64,000 nt of DNA from an uncultured Pseudoteredinibacter sp. (GTDB lineage Bacteria; Pseudomonadota; Gammaproteobacteria; Pseudomonadales; Cellvibrionaceae). Under the pieces are notes generated by a model, which ran no database searches, was not told where the DNA came from, and saw only the letters and a program-made list of their open reading frames with translations. Every line of letters starts with the position of its first letter. The stretch's first letter is position 1. Made by a program: the position numbers and the translations under genes. This document shows, piece after piece, positions 33,030 to 42,231 of the stretch. The DNA lies in the NCBI RefSeq assembly GCF_947500695.1, contig NZ_CANMSS010000010.1, forward strand, positions 118,895 through 182,894, given 5' to 3'.

Positions 33030-33045
33030 GGCGCTTAAAAGCGCC
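33030..33045 (-). terminator. terminator after dsbD
   Basis: GGCGCTT (33030-33036) and AAGCGCC (33039-33045) pair perfectly. On the minus strand the stem is followed by TTTTC. It sits eight bases beyond the dsbD stop. Confidence 0.65.
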
Positions 33046-33052
33046 GATCTAG

Positions 33053-34891
33053 CTAATTAGTCTTGGTGGAAGAGAGTAATATCTCTTCTGTGAGCAGTTG
33101 AGGAAGTATTTGCACCTGACCTTTATGGTAAAAAAGGTATAAAGGCACACCGTTTCTACCATGGCTTTGCAGTAAGGAAGTGATCTGGGCGTCGTAGTTC
33201 GTCCAATCTGCTTTCATGGCTAGTGTGCCTTGCTGCTCAAGCTGCTTTTCGAAAGCTTCGGTAAACGCTATACGCTCATTGGCCAAGCAGGTTAAGCACC
33301 AAGCGGCCGTTGCATTAATAAATACAGATTGCTGTTTGCTTAGCGCGCCATCAAGCTTTTCTTTGCTATAGCTTTGCCAGAACCCATTCGCAGGTTCTGC
33401 AGATTGGGTGGAGAGTTTATCCATTACCCATGGAAGTGTGAGAGCCAGTGCAATAGTTGCGATGCTCAGTATTTTGTTTAGCGCGCTTTTATAGCGTAAT
33501 AGCCAAAGGGCAAACGATAGCAGCGTTAGGCCAAATAGCGCCAATGCCATCGCATCACCACCAGCTTGGCGACCCAATACCCACAAGAGCCAGATAGCCG
33601 CAATAAACATTGGGAAGGCTAGGGCTTGTTTTAAGGTCTCCATCCAGGCGCCGGGTTTTGGCAAATACTTGCCAAGCGTAGGTATATAGCTCAGTAATAA
33701 AAACGGGGCAGCCATGCCAAAGCCAAGAGCTGCAAAAACAGAAAGTGCGACGGCAGGGCTCTGGCCTAGGGCAAAGCCTAATGCGCTGCCCATAAATGGC
33801 GCCGTACAGGGGCTAGCTACCACGCAGGCAAGCACGCCGGTAAAAAACGAGCCTTGATAGCCTGACTTCTGAGTCAGCCCTTGGCCGACTCCCATTAGGC
33901 GATTACCAAACTCTGCAAAGCCAGCCAAAGAAAGGCCCATGACAAAAAAGAGGTAGGCTAACAGGCTAACAAAGATTGGCGACTGTAACTGAAAACCCCA
34001 GCCTATGGTCTGCCCGCTGGCTTTTAAAAGCATCATGATGCCGGCAATTAGCACGAAGCTCAGTACTGCGCCTGCTGTATAGCTCCAGCCGTGTAATTTT
34101 TTATTGCTTGAGCTGTTACTGGCTTCCGCTAGGCTTAAGGCTTTGATGGATAAAACTGGGAATACACAAGGCATCAAATTTAGGATCAAGCCACCTAAAA
34201 AAGCAAAAATAATCGCTGCCAACCACGAGTCATTAGAGGGCTGGCCAGAATCTGGTGCTACTACTTGTGAAGGAGCAGGACTACTAGTGATTGAGCCCTT
34301 GTCGGTGTTTACTGTGTACCACAGCGTATGGGGTGGATAGCATAAGCCGGCATCGGCACAGCCTTGGAACTCCACTGCTAACTGATACTCGCTGTGATCT
34401 CCAGCTGGGCTTGCAATCTCAATTTGGGTGTTGTGGTAAAAAACCTCTAATTCTTTTTCAAAAGCTAGATCAAAAATTCGCTTACCATTTTGTAATTTGC
34501 CATTAAGCGTTTGGCTTTGCTGATCGTGCCATTTCTGGAATTTGAAACGATCCTTGTAGAGGTAGTAGCCATCGGCAATTTTCCAGTCTAGAAATATCGT
34601 CTTGTCTTTAAGGCTAAGACTGGCCTGATAGGCTTCTTCGATAGGAAGGAAATCAACTTGCTCGCTGCTGTTGACGGTAAACGCTGAGTTTAAAGCTGAA
34701 CTCTGCTCGCTTGGGGCAAGTGAAAAGCTGGATTGAGCTTGGTTGGTATTGCTGGAAGCTTGTTCCAGAATGGGCTCTACCATTGGTTCGGCGGCAAAGG
34801 GACTTTGTGCCTTATCTTCCTGGGCTAGTGCCAATCCGCTAAGAAGCATTAGCATGCTGAGGAAGCTAGCAAGGCGTTTATTAAAGCTCAT
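33053..34891 (-). CDS. dsbD: thiol:disulfide interchange protein DsbD
   Basis: 612 residues. A signal peptide (1-23, cut after ALA) leads to the periplasmic alpha domain with its redox pair in GCADAGLCYPP (about residues 177-184). The membrane beta domain with eight helices spans about 220-490 and has the conserved cysteines in LMPCVFPVLS and ASPCTAPFMG. The C-terminal thioredoxin-like gamma domain carries WCLTC. It moves electrons from cytoplasmic thioredoxin to periplasmic partners such as DsbC and cytochrome c maturation factors. A long Gln/Ser-rich spacer follows the signal peptide. Position next to aroQ-accBC is as in Pseudomonas. Confidence 0.95.
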   Translation of the reverse strand: MSFNKRLASFLSMLMLLSGLALAQEDKAQSPFAAEPMVEPILEQASSNTNQAQSSFSLAPSEQSSALNSAFTVNSSEQVDFLPIEEAYQASLSLKDKTIFLDWKIADGYYLYKDRFKFQKWHDQQSQTLNGKLQNGKRIFDLAFEKELEVFYHNTQIEIASPAGDHSEYQLAVEFQGCADAGLCYPPHTLWYTVNTDKGSITSSPAPSQVVAPDSGQPSNDSWLAAIIFAFLGGLILNLMPCVFPVLSIKALSLAEASNSSSNKKLHGWSYTAGAVLSFVLIAGIMMLLKASGQTIGWGFQLQSPIFVSLLAYLFFVMGLSLAGFAEFGNRLMGVGQGLTQKSGYQGSFFTGVLACVVASPCTAPFMGSALGFALGQSPAVALSVFAALGFGMAAPFLLLSYIPTLGKYLPKPGAWMETLKQALAFPMFIAAIWLLWVLGRQAGGDAMALALFGLTLLSFALWLLRYKSALNKILSIATIALALTLPWVMDKLSTQSAEPANGFWQSYSKEKLDGALSKQQSVFINATAAWCLTCLANERIAFTEAFEKQLEQQGTLAMKADWTNYDAQITSLLQSHGRNGVPLYLFYHKGQVQILPQLLTEEILLSSTKTN

Positions 34892-35126
34892 AAAACCATC
34901 TCTATAAATTTCTTAGCTGTAATCAGCTGTCGGTAGCAGTATTGATCTGCTCGACGGTAGTGCTTTGATAGAGTCATTTCAAAGCAGGATTTTGCTGTTT
35001 AGCGTTTGCTTTGTGCAGCGCTTTGTTGCACAGTCTCGCAATCTGAAGGGATTATACGACTAATAAAGCGTGTACCCACCCGTAATTATTAAAACTTAAC
35101 TCAAAAAAGTATCACAAGAGCTGTTC

Positions 35127-35831
35127 ATGTATCTTAGAAGCCTACTGCTGCTTTTGCCCTTCGCGTTAGTGGCTTGCCAGGCGCCACAGCCTGTGGCGGT
35201 GAAGAAGCCTGTTGTCGTCAAGCAAGCTCCGAAAGCTGATGGCAAGGCTGCTGAAGTAAAGCGTTTATTAAATGAAGCGGAAAAGGCTCTTGCCGCCAAT
35301 CGACTGACCATCCCCAAAGGTAACAATGCCTTTGATCTGTATCGCCAAGTTATTAACCTCGACCCGGCCAATGTGCAGGCAAAATCAGGTCTGCAAATGA
35401 TCCCGTTGCGCTATGTGGAAATGTCACGCTCGGCGGCGGCTAAGGGAAGCATCTCAAAGGCTAAGACTTGGTTGAGTAGGGCTTTATCGATCGATCCGGA
35501 TAATGCACCAGCTAAGACAATGCTGGGTAACCTGCAGAAGGTAAATGTGCCTGCGGCGGTGAAAACCAACCCCGGGCAATCAGCCAAGAATGACAATCTG
35601 TTTTTAATTGACCCGCAAGCCCTAAAGTCTAAAGACGATAGTCTACAGCCATATCTGCAGCTAATTGCCCAGAAGGCCAAGATGGATGGTTTGCTGGCTA
35701 TTATCAGTGCGCCTACAGATGCCGATGGGCGCTGGATCTATCTACAGATGAAGAAGGCCTTGCCAGGCTTTCGTTTGCGGGGAGATATTCGTCGCGGTCG
35801 ACAACCCCAGGTTAAATTGGAGTCGCCCTAA
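35127..35831 (+). CDS. TPR-containing lipoprotein
   Basis: 234 residues. The lipoprotein signal ends in LVAC (C17), followed by a Pro/Val/Lys-rich linker. Residues about 42-130 contain two or three TPR-type units (A-F-D-L-Y-R-Q-V-I-N-L-D-P-A-N-V-Q-A and W-L-S-R-A-L-S-I-D-P-D-N-A-P-A). The C-terminal about 90 residues (from FLIDPQAL) resemble a small OmpA/BON-like alpha-beta domain with DADGRWIYLQMKKAL, but I cannot name it. It probably acts as an envelope scaffold. It stands 235 bases from divergent dsbD and 191 bases before the LapD-like gene. Confidence 0.65.
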   Translation: MYLRSLLLLLPFALVACQAPQPVAVKKPVVVKQAPKADGKAAEVKRLLNEAEKALAANRLTIPKGNNAFDLYRQVINLDPANVQAKSGLQMIPLRYVEMSRSAAAKGSISKAKTWLSRALSIDPDNAPAKTMLGNLQKVNVPAAVKTNPGQSAKNDNLFLIDPQALKSKDDSLQPYLQLIAQKAKMDGLLAIISAPTDADGRWIYLQMKKALPGFRLRGDIRRGRQPQVKLESP

Positions 35832-36022
35832 ATCCCGCTTGCTGCTCAAAAATGGCGCAGGTTGAATCAAGTGCCGTTTTTGGAGGTCCTGGCGGTTAAG
35901 CTGGGTTTTTCTTCTATGCTTAAATTGAATCCTTAAGGAGATTGCCTATTTGGCCGATATGAGGATGATACGCTCAAGCCCAAAATGGCTTTGGGGAGCT
36001 AAATCATAGGGGATAAACCGCA

Positions 36023-37960
36023 GTGACTTTGTTTCGACAATTAATTATCGCCATTAGTGTGCTTATGTGTACCCTGCTGGCGGTGAATCTAGTCATTAGT
36101 GTCTTGAATGCGCGGCTCTATTTTCATGAGCAAATGCAAAACCATGCTGAGGATACCGCTACTTCCTTGGCTTTAACCTTGTCTGGCCCGGCGGCACAGG
36201 CTGATGATGCGCAAGTTCGCTCATTAGTCGATGTTATCTTCGACCGTGGATATTATCGTAATATTGTCTTTCGCAAGAGCGTCGACAATCAACCAGCTAT
36301 TCATCGTGAGCTGCCCATAGCGGTTGAAGGTATACCTGATTGGTTTATCAGCATCATTGATTTGCCTGAACCGGTTGGTCAAGCCGAGGTGGTCAGTGGT
36401 TGGCGAATCCTCGGAAATGTAGTTGTTGTTGGTAATCCTGGCTATGCCTACCGAGACCTCTGGCGTGTCTGCATTCAATACATTTATATTTTCCTCATCA
36501 CCGCGGTCGTTTGTTATGGTGTTGTAGGCCTTGGTTTGCGTTATCTATTACGCCCCTTAAGCGAGGTGGAAAGTCAGGCTGAAGCCATTTGCCGTCGTGA
36601 ATTCCCCGTACAGGATGAACTGCCCAAAACGGTGGAGCTGCGTCGCGTAGTAACGGCCATGAACCGCATGGTACAAAAGGTTCAGAGTATGTTTCAGGAG
36701 CAAGTTGGGCTTACTGAGAGTTTGTATAAGCAAGCTCACTTGGATCCTGTTACTCAGCTTTCAAATCGTCGTGACTTTGATGCCCGCATGACGGCTTATA
36801 TCGAATCTGAGCGTAGTGGTAATCGCGGTGCCTTATTGTTGCTGCAAATCCAGGGCTTGATCGAATACAACGACAGTCATGGCCGAGAGGCGGGTGATGA
36901 ATGTTTGCAATCCATTGCCAAAACTCTCGCTGAAGTGGTCACCATGAACGATGCCATTGTTGGCCGACGTTCCGGTGCGGATTTCTCGATATTTGTCCCG
37001 GAAGTCGATGAGGAGCAATCTAAATCATTAGCTGCCGAGCTAATTAATGCGCTTTCTCGCCGTAGTTGGTATCAAAGCAAAGAGCTGGCGCCTTATATTG
37101 GTGCTGCCCATTCAGAATCCATCGCACGTGAAAATAATCTACTTTCGCAAGCCGATATGGCCTTGAGGCAAGCTCAGCATCATGGTGAAGGTGGTGGTAA
37201 TTGGGCGATAGCCGAGCGTGATACAGCTGAATCTGCACGTCCTGCTCACGAGTGGGGTGAAATGATTACTTCAGCCATCGAGCGCCGTGCTTTTGTTTTG
37301 CACTATCAGCCAGTGTACGGGATCGATGGCGGCTTGGTTCATCTGGAAGTGCTTTGTCGTTTGCAAGAAGGCGAAGAGTTGTTAACGGCAGGTGTATTTT
37401 GGCCAATGGTGGAGCGCTTCCACTTAAGTGCTGACTTGGACAAGGTATTGATAGAAATGCTGGCCGAGCAAAGCCCAGCCGGTGGCTCAATATTGTGTGT
37501 GAACCTATCTCCTAATTCATTGCACAACGATAAATTCGCGCCTTGGCTGGAAGGCTTTTTAAAGAGTAACCCTCAGTTTGCCGAACGCTTACAGTTGGAG
37601 TTACCAGCACAAATGCTAGAAGCGGACGAAGAAGTGCTGCGTACTGTGGTCGAGCGCCTAGGGCCTGCCTGTGCGGGTGTCTCCTTGGATCACTTTGGTG
37701 TGGCGGGCAGTGAATTTATGCATCTGCAGAGTATTGATCTGCGTATGCTAAAGGTCGATATGCGCTTTACCCACAGCATGAATCCTAAATCTGATAGCCG
37801 CTTCTATGTGGAAACCTTGCTTAAGATCGCGCGTAGCTGTGATTTAACCCTCTTTGCTGAGGGGATTGAGACCGAAGAACAATGGCAGGCCGTAAAGGAT
37901 TTGGGGCTAGATGGTGGTCAGGGTTATTATCTTGGTCGACCTAGTGATCAGCCGTTGTAA
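36023..37960 (+). CDS. lapD: LapD-like cyclic-di-GMP receptor (periplasmic PAS-like domain, HAMP, degenerate GGDEF and EAL)
   Basis: 645 residues from a GTG with AGGGGAT upstream. Membrane segments at about 7-29 and 150-172 bracket a LapD/MoxY-type periplasmic domain, with Q-L-x-x-H-A-E-D-T-A-T-S-L-A-L near its start and DRGYYRNIVFR-type strands. A HAMP domain follows (LRPLSEVE...RREFPVQDELPKTVELRRVV), closely matching LapD wording. GGDEF is SGADF and EAL is EVL with DHFGVAGSE replacing DDFGTG, so neither should be catalytic. Known LapD binds cyclic-di-GMP and sequesters the periplasmic protease LapG, keeping a giant adhesin on the surface. No lapG or adhesin gene lies in the window. Confidence 0.85.
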   Translation: MTLFRQLIIAISVLMCTLLAVNLVISVLNARLYFHEQMQNHAEDTATSLALTLSGPAAQADDAQVRSLVDVIFDRGYYRNIVFRKSVDNQPAIHRELPIAVEGIPDWFISIIDLPEPVGQAEVVSGWRILGNVVVVGNPGYAYRDLWRVCIQYIYIFLITAVVCYGVVGLGLRYLLRPLSEVESQAEAICRREFPVQDELPKTVELRRVVTAMNRMVQKVQSMFQEQVGLTESLYKQAHLDPVTQLSNRRDFDARMTAYIESERSGNRGALLLLQIQGLIEYNDSHGREAGDECLQSIAKTLAEVVTMNDAIVGRRSGADFSIFVPEVDEEQSKSLAAELINALSRRSWYQSKELAPYIGAAHSESIARENNLLSQADMALRQAQHHGEGGGNWAIAERDTAESARPAHEWGEMITSAIERRAFVLHYQPVYGIDGGLVHLEVLCRLQEGEELLTAGVFWPMVERFHLSADLDKVLIEMLAEQSPAGGSILCVNLSPNSLHNDKFAPWLEGFLKSNPQFAERLQLELPAQMLEADEEVLRTVVERLGPACAGVSLDHFGVAGSEFMHLQSIDLRMLKVDMRFTHSMNPKSDSRFYVETLLKIARSCDLTLFAEGIETEEQWQAVKDLGLDGGQGYYLGRPSDQPL

Positions 37961-37981
37961 GCTCAAGTTCATATAGCCTAG

Positions 37982-38013
37982 AGCATACTCCGGCCATAAT
38001 AACGGAGTATGCT
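37982..38013. promoter_or_regulatory. perfect inverted repeat covering the ribosome site of the PCu(A)C gene
   Basis: AGCATACTCCG (37982-37992) and CGGAGTATGCT (38003-38013) pair without mismatch around a 10-base loop. The right arm contains the GGAG ribosome site and ends on the base before the ATG. As RNA it would hide the start; as DNA it could be an operator for a dimeric, perhaps copper-responsive regulator. Confidence 0.6.
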
Positions 38014-38448
38014 ATGGGCTCATCCCTAAAAATATGTCGTGTTATCCCTTTCTTGGTGCTGGCTATTCTGGCTTGGCCTGCCTTTGCGCTTGAGTTGGTA
38101 GAAGAGGCCTATAGCCGCCCCTTACCACCTGGGCAGAGCACCGCTGTGGTGTATTTGAGCGTAGAAAACAGCAGTAGTAAAACTATCAAATTGACCTCTG
38201 TGAGCAGTTCTTTGGGTAAATCTGCCGAGTTTCATCGTCATATACATGAAGACGGCATGATGATGATGCGCAAGGTGGAGCAGCTGGAAATAGAGCCTGG
38301 CAAAATTTTACGGTTTCAGCCTGGCGGATACCATATAATGCTATTTGGGCTTAAGCAGCCGCTTCGTGTTGGAGATACCTTTGTTGTGCAGTTAAACAAC
38401 GCTGACGGCGAGGTACTCGATGCCACGGTAGAGGTGAAAGCCTATTAA
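38014..38448 (+). CDS. periplasmic PCu(A)C copper chaperone
   Basis: 144 residues with a signal peptide (1-25, cut after AFA). The copper-binding signature H-x-x-x-M...M-x(21)-H-x-M is present: FHRHIHEDGMMMMRKVE, then 21 or so residues to YHIMLFGLK. PCu(A)C proteins carry Cu(I) in the periplasm, mainly to the CuA centre of cytochrome c oxidase together with Sco. No oxidase or sco gene is nearby. Its ribosome site lies in a perfect inverted repeat, and a terminator follows, so it is a single-gene unit. Confidence 0.92.
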   Translation: MGSSLKICRVIPFLVLAILAWPAFALELVEEAYSRPLPPGQSTAVVYLSVENSSSKTIKLTSVSSSLGKSAEFHRHIHEDGMMMMRKVEQLEIEPGKILRFQPGGYHIMLFGLKQPLRVGDTFVVQLNNADGEVLDATVEVKAY

Positions 38449-38466
38449 TCGGTTTGTATAGAGAAT

Positions 38467-38487
38467 AAAGCTCAATTGGAGCTTTTT
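38467..38487 (+). terminator. Rho-independent terminator after the PCu(A)C gene
   Basis: AAAGCTC (38467-38473) pairs with GAGCTTT (38479-38485) and is followed by further T bases. It separates the copper chaperone from the DUF2333 gene. Confidence 0.7.
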
Positions 38488-38523
38488 AATACAATCCGAG
38501 CTTTTAATTTAAGGAGCTAAGTA

Positions 38524-39531
38524 ATGAGTTATTCAGCAAATGGGGGTGCCTGGTTTCGAGGTGCGGGTTTTATCCTAGGAGTTTTCCTGCTGGTGACTGT
38601 GGTGCTAGGCATATATTGGAGCTCCGAGCCAGGTGAGGAGTTTTATTTATCTAAGGATAGCGAAGTACGCTTTCGCGCTTTACAGAATTCCAAAATTACC
38701 GGTGTAGAGACGACTAAAACATTGATTAGTGTTGCAGACACTCTACTGTATAAGCCGGGTGGGTTTTTATCCAATGATATTGTTCCACCAGGGGTGTGGC
38801 TGGATAATATTCCAAACTGGGAATACGGCGCATTAATTCAAGTGCGTGATTTAAGTAAGGCTATGCGTGAGAGTTTTAGTCGCTCGCAGTCACAGTCTAC
38901 CGAGGATGTAGATTTAGCCTTAGCGGAACCTCGCTTCAATTTTGATCACAATAGCTGGATGTTGCCGGCCTCTGAAAAACAGTACAAAGAAGCGACCATG
39001 TACTTGCAGCAATACCTGGATCGTTTGGTTGATGACAACGCCAGCGACGCACAATTTTTTGCAAGGGCAGATAATTTACGCAATTGGTTGCGCACTGTTG
39101 AAACTCGACTAGGTAGTTTGTCTCAGCGACTCAGTGCTAGTGTGGGGCAGCGACGTATTAATACTGATTTGGCCGGTGAGGAAAATGCCAGTCAGAGTAC
39201 CCCCGCGCCAGCTGAGTTAGAAGTGAAAACGCCTTGGTTAGAAATTGATGATGTATTCTATGAGGCTCGCGGTTCAACTTGGGCACTCTTGCAGTTTTTG
39301 AAAGCTATGGATAAAGACTTTGCTGATGTACTAGAAAAGAAAAATGCGCGAGTTAGTTTGCAGCAAATTATTCGAGAGCTTGAGGCGGCGCAAGAGCCTA
39401 TTCTTAGCCCAATGATCGTCAACGGCAGTGGTTTTGGTATGTTAGCCAATCACTCTTTGGTAATGGCTTCATACATTTCTCGCGCAAATGCCGCTATTAT
39501 TGATTTACGTGAGCTGCTGTCTAAAGGCTAA
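38524..39531 (+). CDS. DUF2333-family membrane-anchored protein
   Basis: 335 residues. One membrane segment (about 13-33) near the N-terminus is followed by a periplasmic helical domain. The sequence TLLYKPGGFLSNDIVPPGVWLDNIPNWEYGALIQVRDL is the hallmark of DUF2333, and the length fits. Function is unknown, although the family is conserved near c-di-GMP and cell-envelope genes in many gammaproteobacteria. A strong AAGGAG ribosome site precedes the ATG. The last helix (ANAAIIDLRELLSKG) is also typical. Confidence 0.85.
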   Translation: MSYSANGGAWFRGAGFILGVFLLVTVVLGIYWSSEPGEEFYLSKDSEVRFRALQNSKITGVETTKTLISVADTLLYKPGGFLSNDIVPPGVWLDNIPNWEYGALIQVRDLSKAMRESFSRSQSQSTEDVDLALAEPRFNFDHNSWMLPASEKQYKEATMYLQQYLDRLVDDNASDAQFFARADNLRNWLRTVETRLGSLSQRLSASVGQRRINTDLAGEENASQSTPAPAELEVKTPWLEIDDVFYEARGSTWALLQFLKAMDKDFADVLEKKNARVSLQQIIRELEAAQEPILSPMIVNGSGFGMLANHSLVMASYISRANAAIIDLRELLSKG

Positions 39532-39621
39532 ACTTTTCTGCATATTGCAGTTGCTTAAATCCTGCGAGGCATGTTTTGTCTCGCGGGGCGTTAAACCCTC
39601 CTAACCTTTTCTCATCTCTTT

Positions 39622-42009
39622 ATGTTCGACGCTTTTATTTTAACCCGCGAGTGGAAAGATGCCCCTAGAGGCGTTCGTCTTGAGCTGTGGGTGGCCAGTG
39701 ATATCGGGCCGGTAAAAGTGATTATTGATAAACAAGAGGCGGTTTTTTTTGTTGCGCAAGATGAATTGGCTGATGTTCAAGACATTCTTGGTGTGACTTG
39801 GCGTTATGCCGAAGTATCGATGCGAAGTTGGGATAATCGTGAATTGATGGCTTGTTACAATCGCAGTCAGAGGCGTCTGCGGGATGGCTTGCGGCAGTTA
39901 ACCTCTCGTGGCATTCAGGTTTGGGAAGGGGATATTCGGCCTCCAGAGCGCTATTTGATGGAGCGTTTTATATTTGCCGGTATTGGCTTTGATGCAAAGC
40001 CTAAGCTGCAAGCAAAAGATTTTCCGGTTTTGCAGCAGCCGCGCTGCCGGCCATCAGATTACAAGCCAAAATTAAACGCTATATCCATTGATATCGAGAC
40101 CTCCTTTGATGCTCGTAGCCTATATTCTATCGCGGCTGTTGGTGACTGTGATCCAATAGTGTTTATGGTTCAGGTGCCTGAGCATCAAGAGGCTATCGAG
40201 ACAGGGTGCGTCGACAGTGAATCCGGCGAAGCTACATTGCTGTGGTTTGATAGTGCAGCTGAATGTTTGCAGGCATTTTTCGAATGGTTGAATGAGCAAG
40301 ACCCTGACGTTTTGATGGGGTGGAATGTGGTGCAGTTTGACCTGTGGGTGCTTGAGCAAATGTGCCGTCGTCATGGTCTGCGTTATGCAATTGGCCGTGA
40401 GGGCCAAGAGCCCAGTTGGCGACAAGCCAATCAAGGTGGGCATCAATTTATAACAGTACCCGGGCGAGTTGTCCTAGATGGTATCGAGTTGCTTAAATCC
40501 GCCTTTTATAATTTTGAGAGTTTCGCTTTAGGGGCAGTGGCGGCCGAATTACTTGGTAAAGAGAAGCTGATTCAATCGGAAAATCGAGCTGAAGAAATTA
40601 CCCGGCAGTATAAAGAAGAACCCATTGCACTTGCCAAATATAATATTCAAGACTGCCAGCTGGTTTGGGATATTTTTGAAAAGACCGAGCTGATGGATTT
40701 TGCCTTGGCTCGCAGTCAGCTTACCGGGCTGTCTGCGGATAAAAGTGGTGGCTCGGTGGCGGCCTTTGAATACGCTTATCTACCTCTATTGCATCGTGCT
40801 GGTTTCGTGGCCCCAAACCTTGGGGAGCTGCAATCGTCGGTGGTAAGCCCTGGCGGCTATGTAATGGATTCAAAGCCAGGTTTATATGAGCATGTATTGG
40901 TGCTCGATTTTAAAAGCCTATACCCTTCAATTATTCGTAGTTTTAATATTGACCCTTGTGCCTATTGGCAATCGCAACATTTATCTTTGGGCGACGAGGA
41001 TTGTGTAATGGGCTTTAATGAGGCACGTTTTTCACGCCAGCATAGCTTATTGCCAGATATTATTGCTGAGCTGTGGAAAGAGCGAGAAGTAGCTAAAAGC
41101 GATAACAATCAGCCATTGTCCCAGGCGATTAAAATTATCATGAATTCTTTTTATGGTGTTTTAGGTTCCCCGGGTTGTCGGTTTTTTGATCCTAGGGTGT
41201 GCAGCTCGATTACCCTGCGTGGTCATGAAATTTTAATTGCCACCAAGCATTGGATTGAAAAAGCCGGCTACCGCGTTATTTATGGCGACACAGACTCCGT
41301 ATTTGTACATTTGCCAGAGGTAAGCTCCAATGAAGAGGCGAACAGTATTGGTAGCGAGCTTGCCCAAAAGCTAAATCAATATTGGACGGAAAGATTACGG
41401 CAAGACCACCGAATTAAAAGTTACCTTGAAATCGAGTTTGAAACTCATTTTAGCCGCTTTTTTATGCCCACTATTCGAGGTTCAGAGTTGGGCAGTAAAA
41501 AGCGTTATGCCGGTTTAGTGAATCGCGATGGCAAAGAAGAAATGGTGTTTAAAGGCTTGGAGAATGTGCGCACCGACTGGACGATGTTAGCGCGGACTTT
41601 TCAGGAGGAGTTGTACCGTCGTGTATTTCTAGAATTACCTTACCGAGATTATGTCGAGGCGAAGGTCAAAGCTGTGCTGGCAGGCGAGCTGGATGATCAA
41701 TTGATTTACCGAAAGCGTCTAAGGCAGGAGTTAAGTGACTACCGGCACAATATCCCCCCTCATGCACAGGCTGCCAGCAAAAGGTTAGAGCGAGACGGCC
41801 ATCTTTGTAAGCAGGGTGATTGGGTGAGTTATGTGCTAACTCTAAATGGCCCAGAGCCTCTGGAATGGTTGCGCGAAGAGCGTGCCAGCGCCCTGGATTA
41901 TGGCTTATATGTTGAGCGCCAGCTTAAGCCCGTTGCTGATGCCATTTTATCGATGGCGGGGGATTCCTTTGACGACATTGCTGCCAGTCAAATGAGTCTC
42001 TTTCATTGA
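39622..42009 (+). CDS. polB: DNA polymerase II (family B)
   Basis: 795 residues, close to the E. coli length. The 3'-5' exonuclease motifs are SIDIETS (Exo I) and WNVVQFDLWVL (Exo II). Polymerase motifs are LDFKSLYPSIIRSF (A), KIIMNSFYGVLG (B) and YGDTDSVFVH (C), all with catalytic acids intact. Pol II restarts stalled forks and bypasses lesions. In E. coli it is LexA-controlled, but I find no LexA box upstream here: CTGCATATTGCAG at 39538-39550 has the wrong spacing. Confidence 0.96.
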   Translation: MFDAFILTREWKDAPRGVRLELWVASDIGPVKVIIDKQEAVFFVAQDELADVQDILGVTWRYAEVSMRSWDNRELMACYNRSQRRLRDGLRQLTSRGIQVWEGDIRPPERYLMERFIFAGIGFDAKPKLQAKDFPVLQQPRCRPSDYKPKLNAISIDIETSFDARSLYSIAAVGDCDPIVFMVQVPEHQEAIETGCVDSESGEATLLWFDSAAECLQAFFEWLNEQDPDVLMGWNVVQFDLWVLEQMCRRHGLRYAIGREGQEPSWRQANQGGHQFITVPGRVVLDGIELLKSAFYNFESFALGAVAAELLGKEKLIQSENRAEEITRQYKEEPIALAKYNIQDCQLVWDIFEKTELMDFALARSQLTGLSADKSGGSVAAFEYAYLPLLHRAGFVAPNLGELQSSVVSPGGYVMDSKPGLYEHVLVLDFKSLYPSIIRSFNIDPCAYWQSQHLSLGDEDCVMGFNEARFSRQHSLLPDIIAELWKEREVAKSDNNQPLSQAIKIIMNSFYGVLGSPGCRFFDPRVCSSITLRGHEILIATKHWIEKAGYRVIYGDTDSVFVHLPEVSSNEEANSIGSELAQKLNQYWTERLRQDHRIKSYLEIEFETHFSRFFMPTIRGSELGSKKRYAGLVNRDGKEEMVFKGLENVRTDWTMLARTFQEELYRRVFLELPYRDYVEAKVKAVLAGELDDQLIYRKRLRQELSDYRHNIPPHAQAASKRLERDGHLCKQGDWVSYVLTLNGPEPLEWLREERASALDYGLYVERQLKPVADAILSMAGDSFDDIAASQMSLFH

Positions 42010-42231
42010 CATCTCAGCTAGCGCTACCGTAGCTATTGTCGCGGCTACCTTTCGTCGGTAAAGCGAGAGAAATCAAGCACGTATCTCAGTATTTAGCTGG
42101 CCGACTGGCGCTGGCCTTCTATCTTTAGGGGTAGCTTTGGCGCATTTGCCAAAGGCGCTATTGGCACTTGAGAAAACACTGTTTCTGCCGATACCGCTAA
42201 GAGACCTTAATTGAATCGGTAGAAGCCGCTA

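Noticed and set aside
39538..39550. CTGCATATTGCAG as a LexA box before polB
   Set aside because: The palindrome is CTG-N7-CAG, while the gammaproteobacterial LexA site needs CTG-N10-CAG. No other match was seen in the gap.
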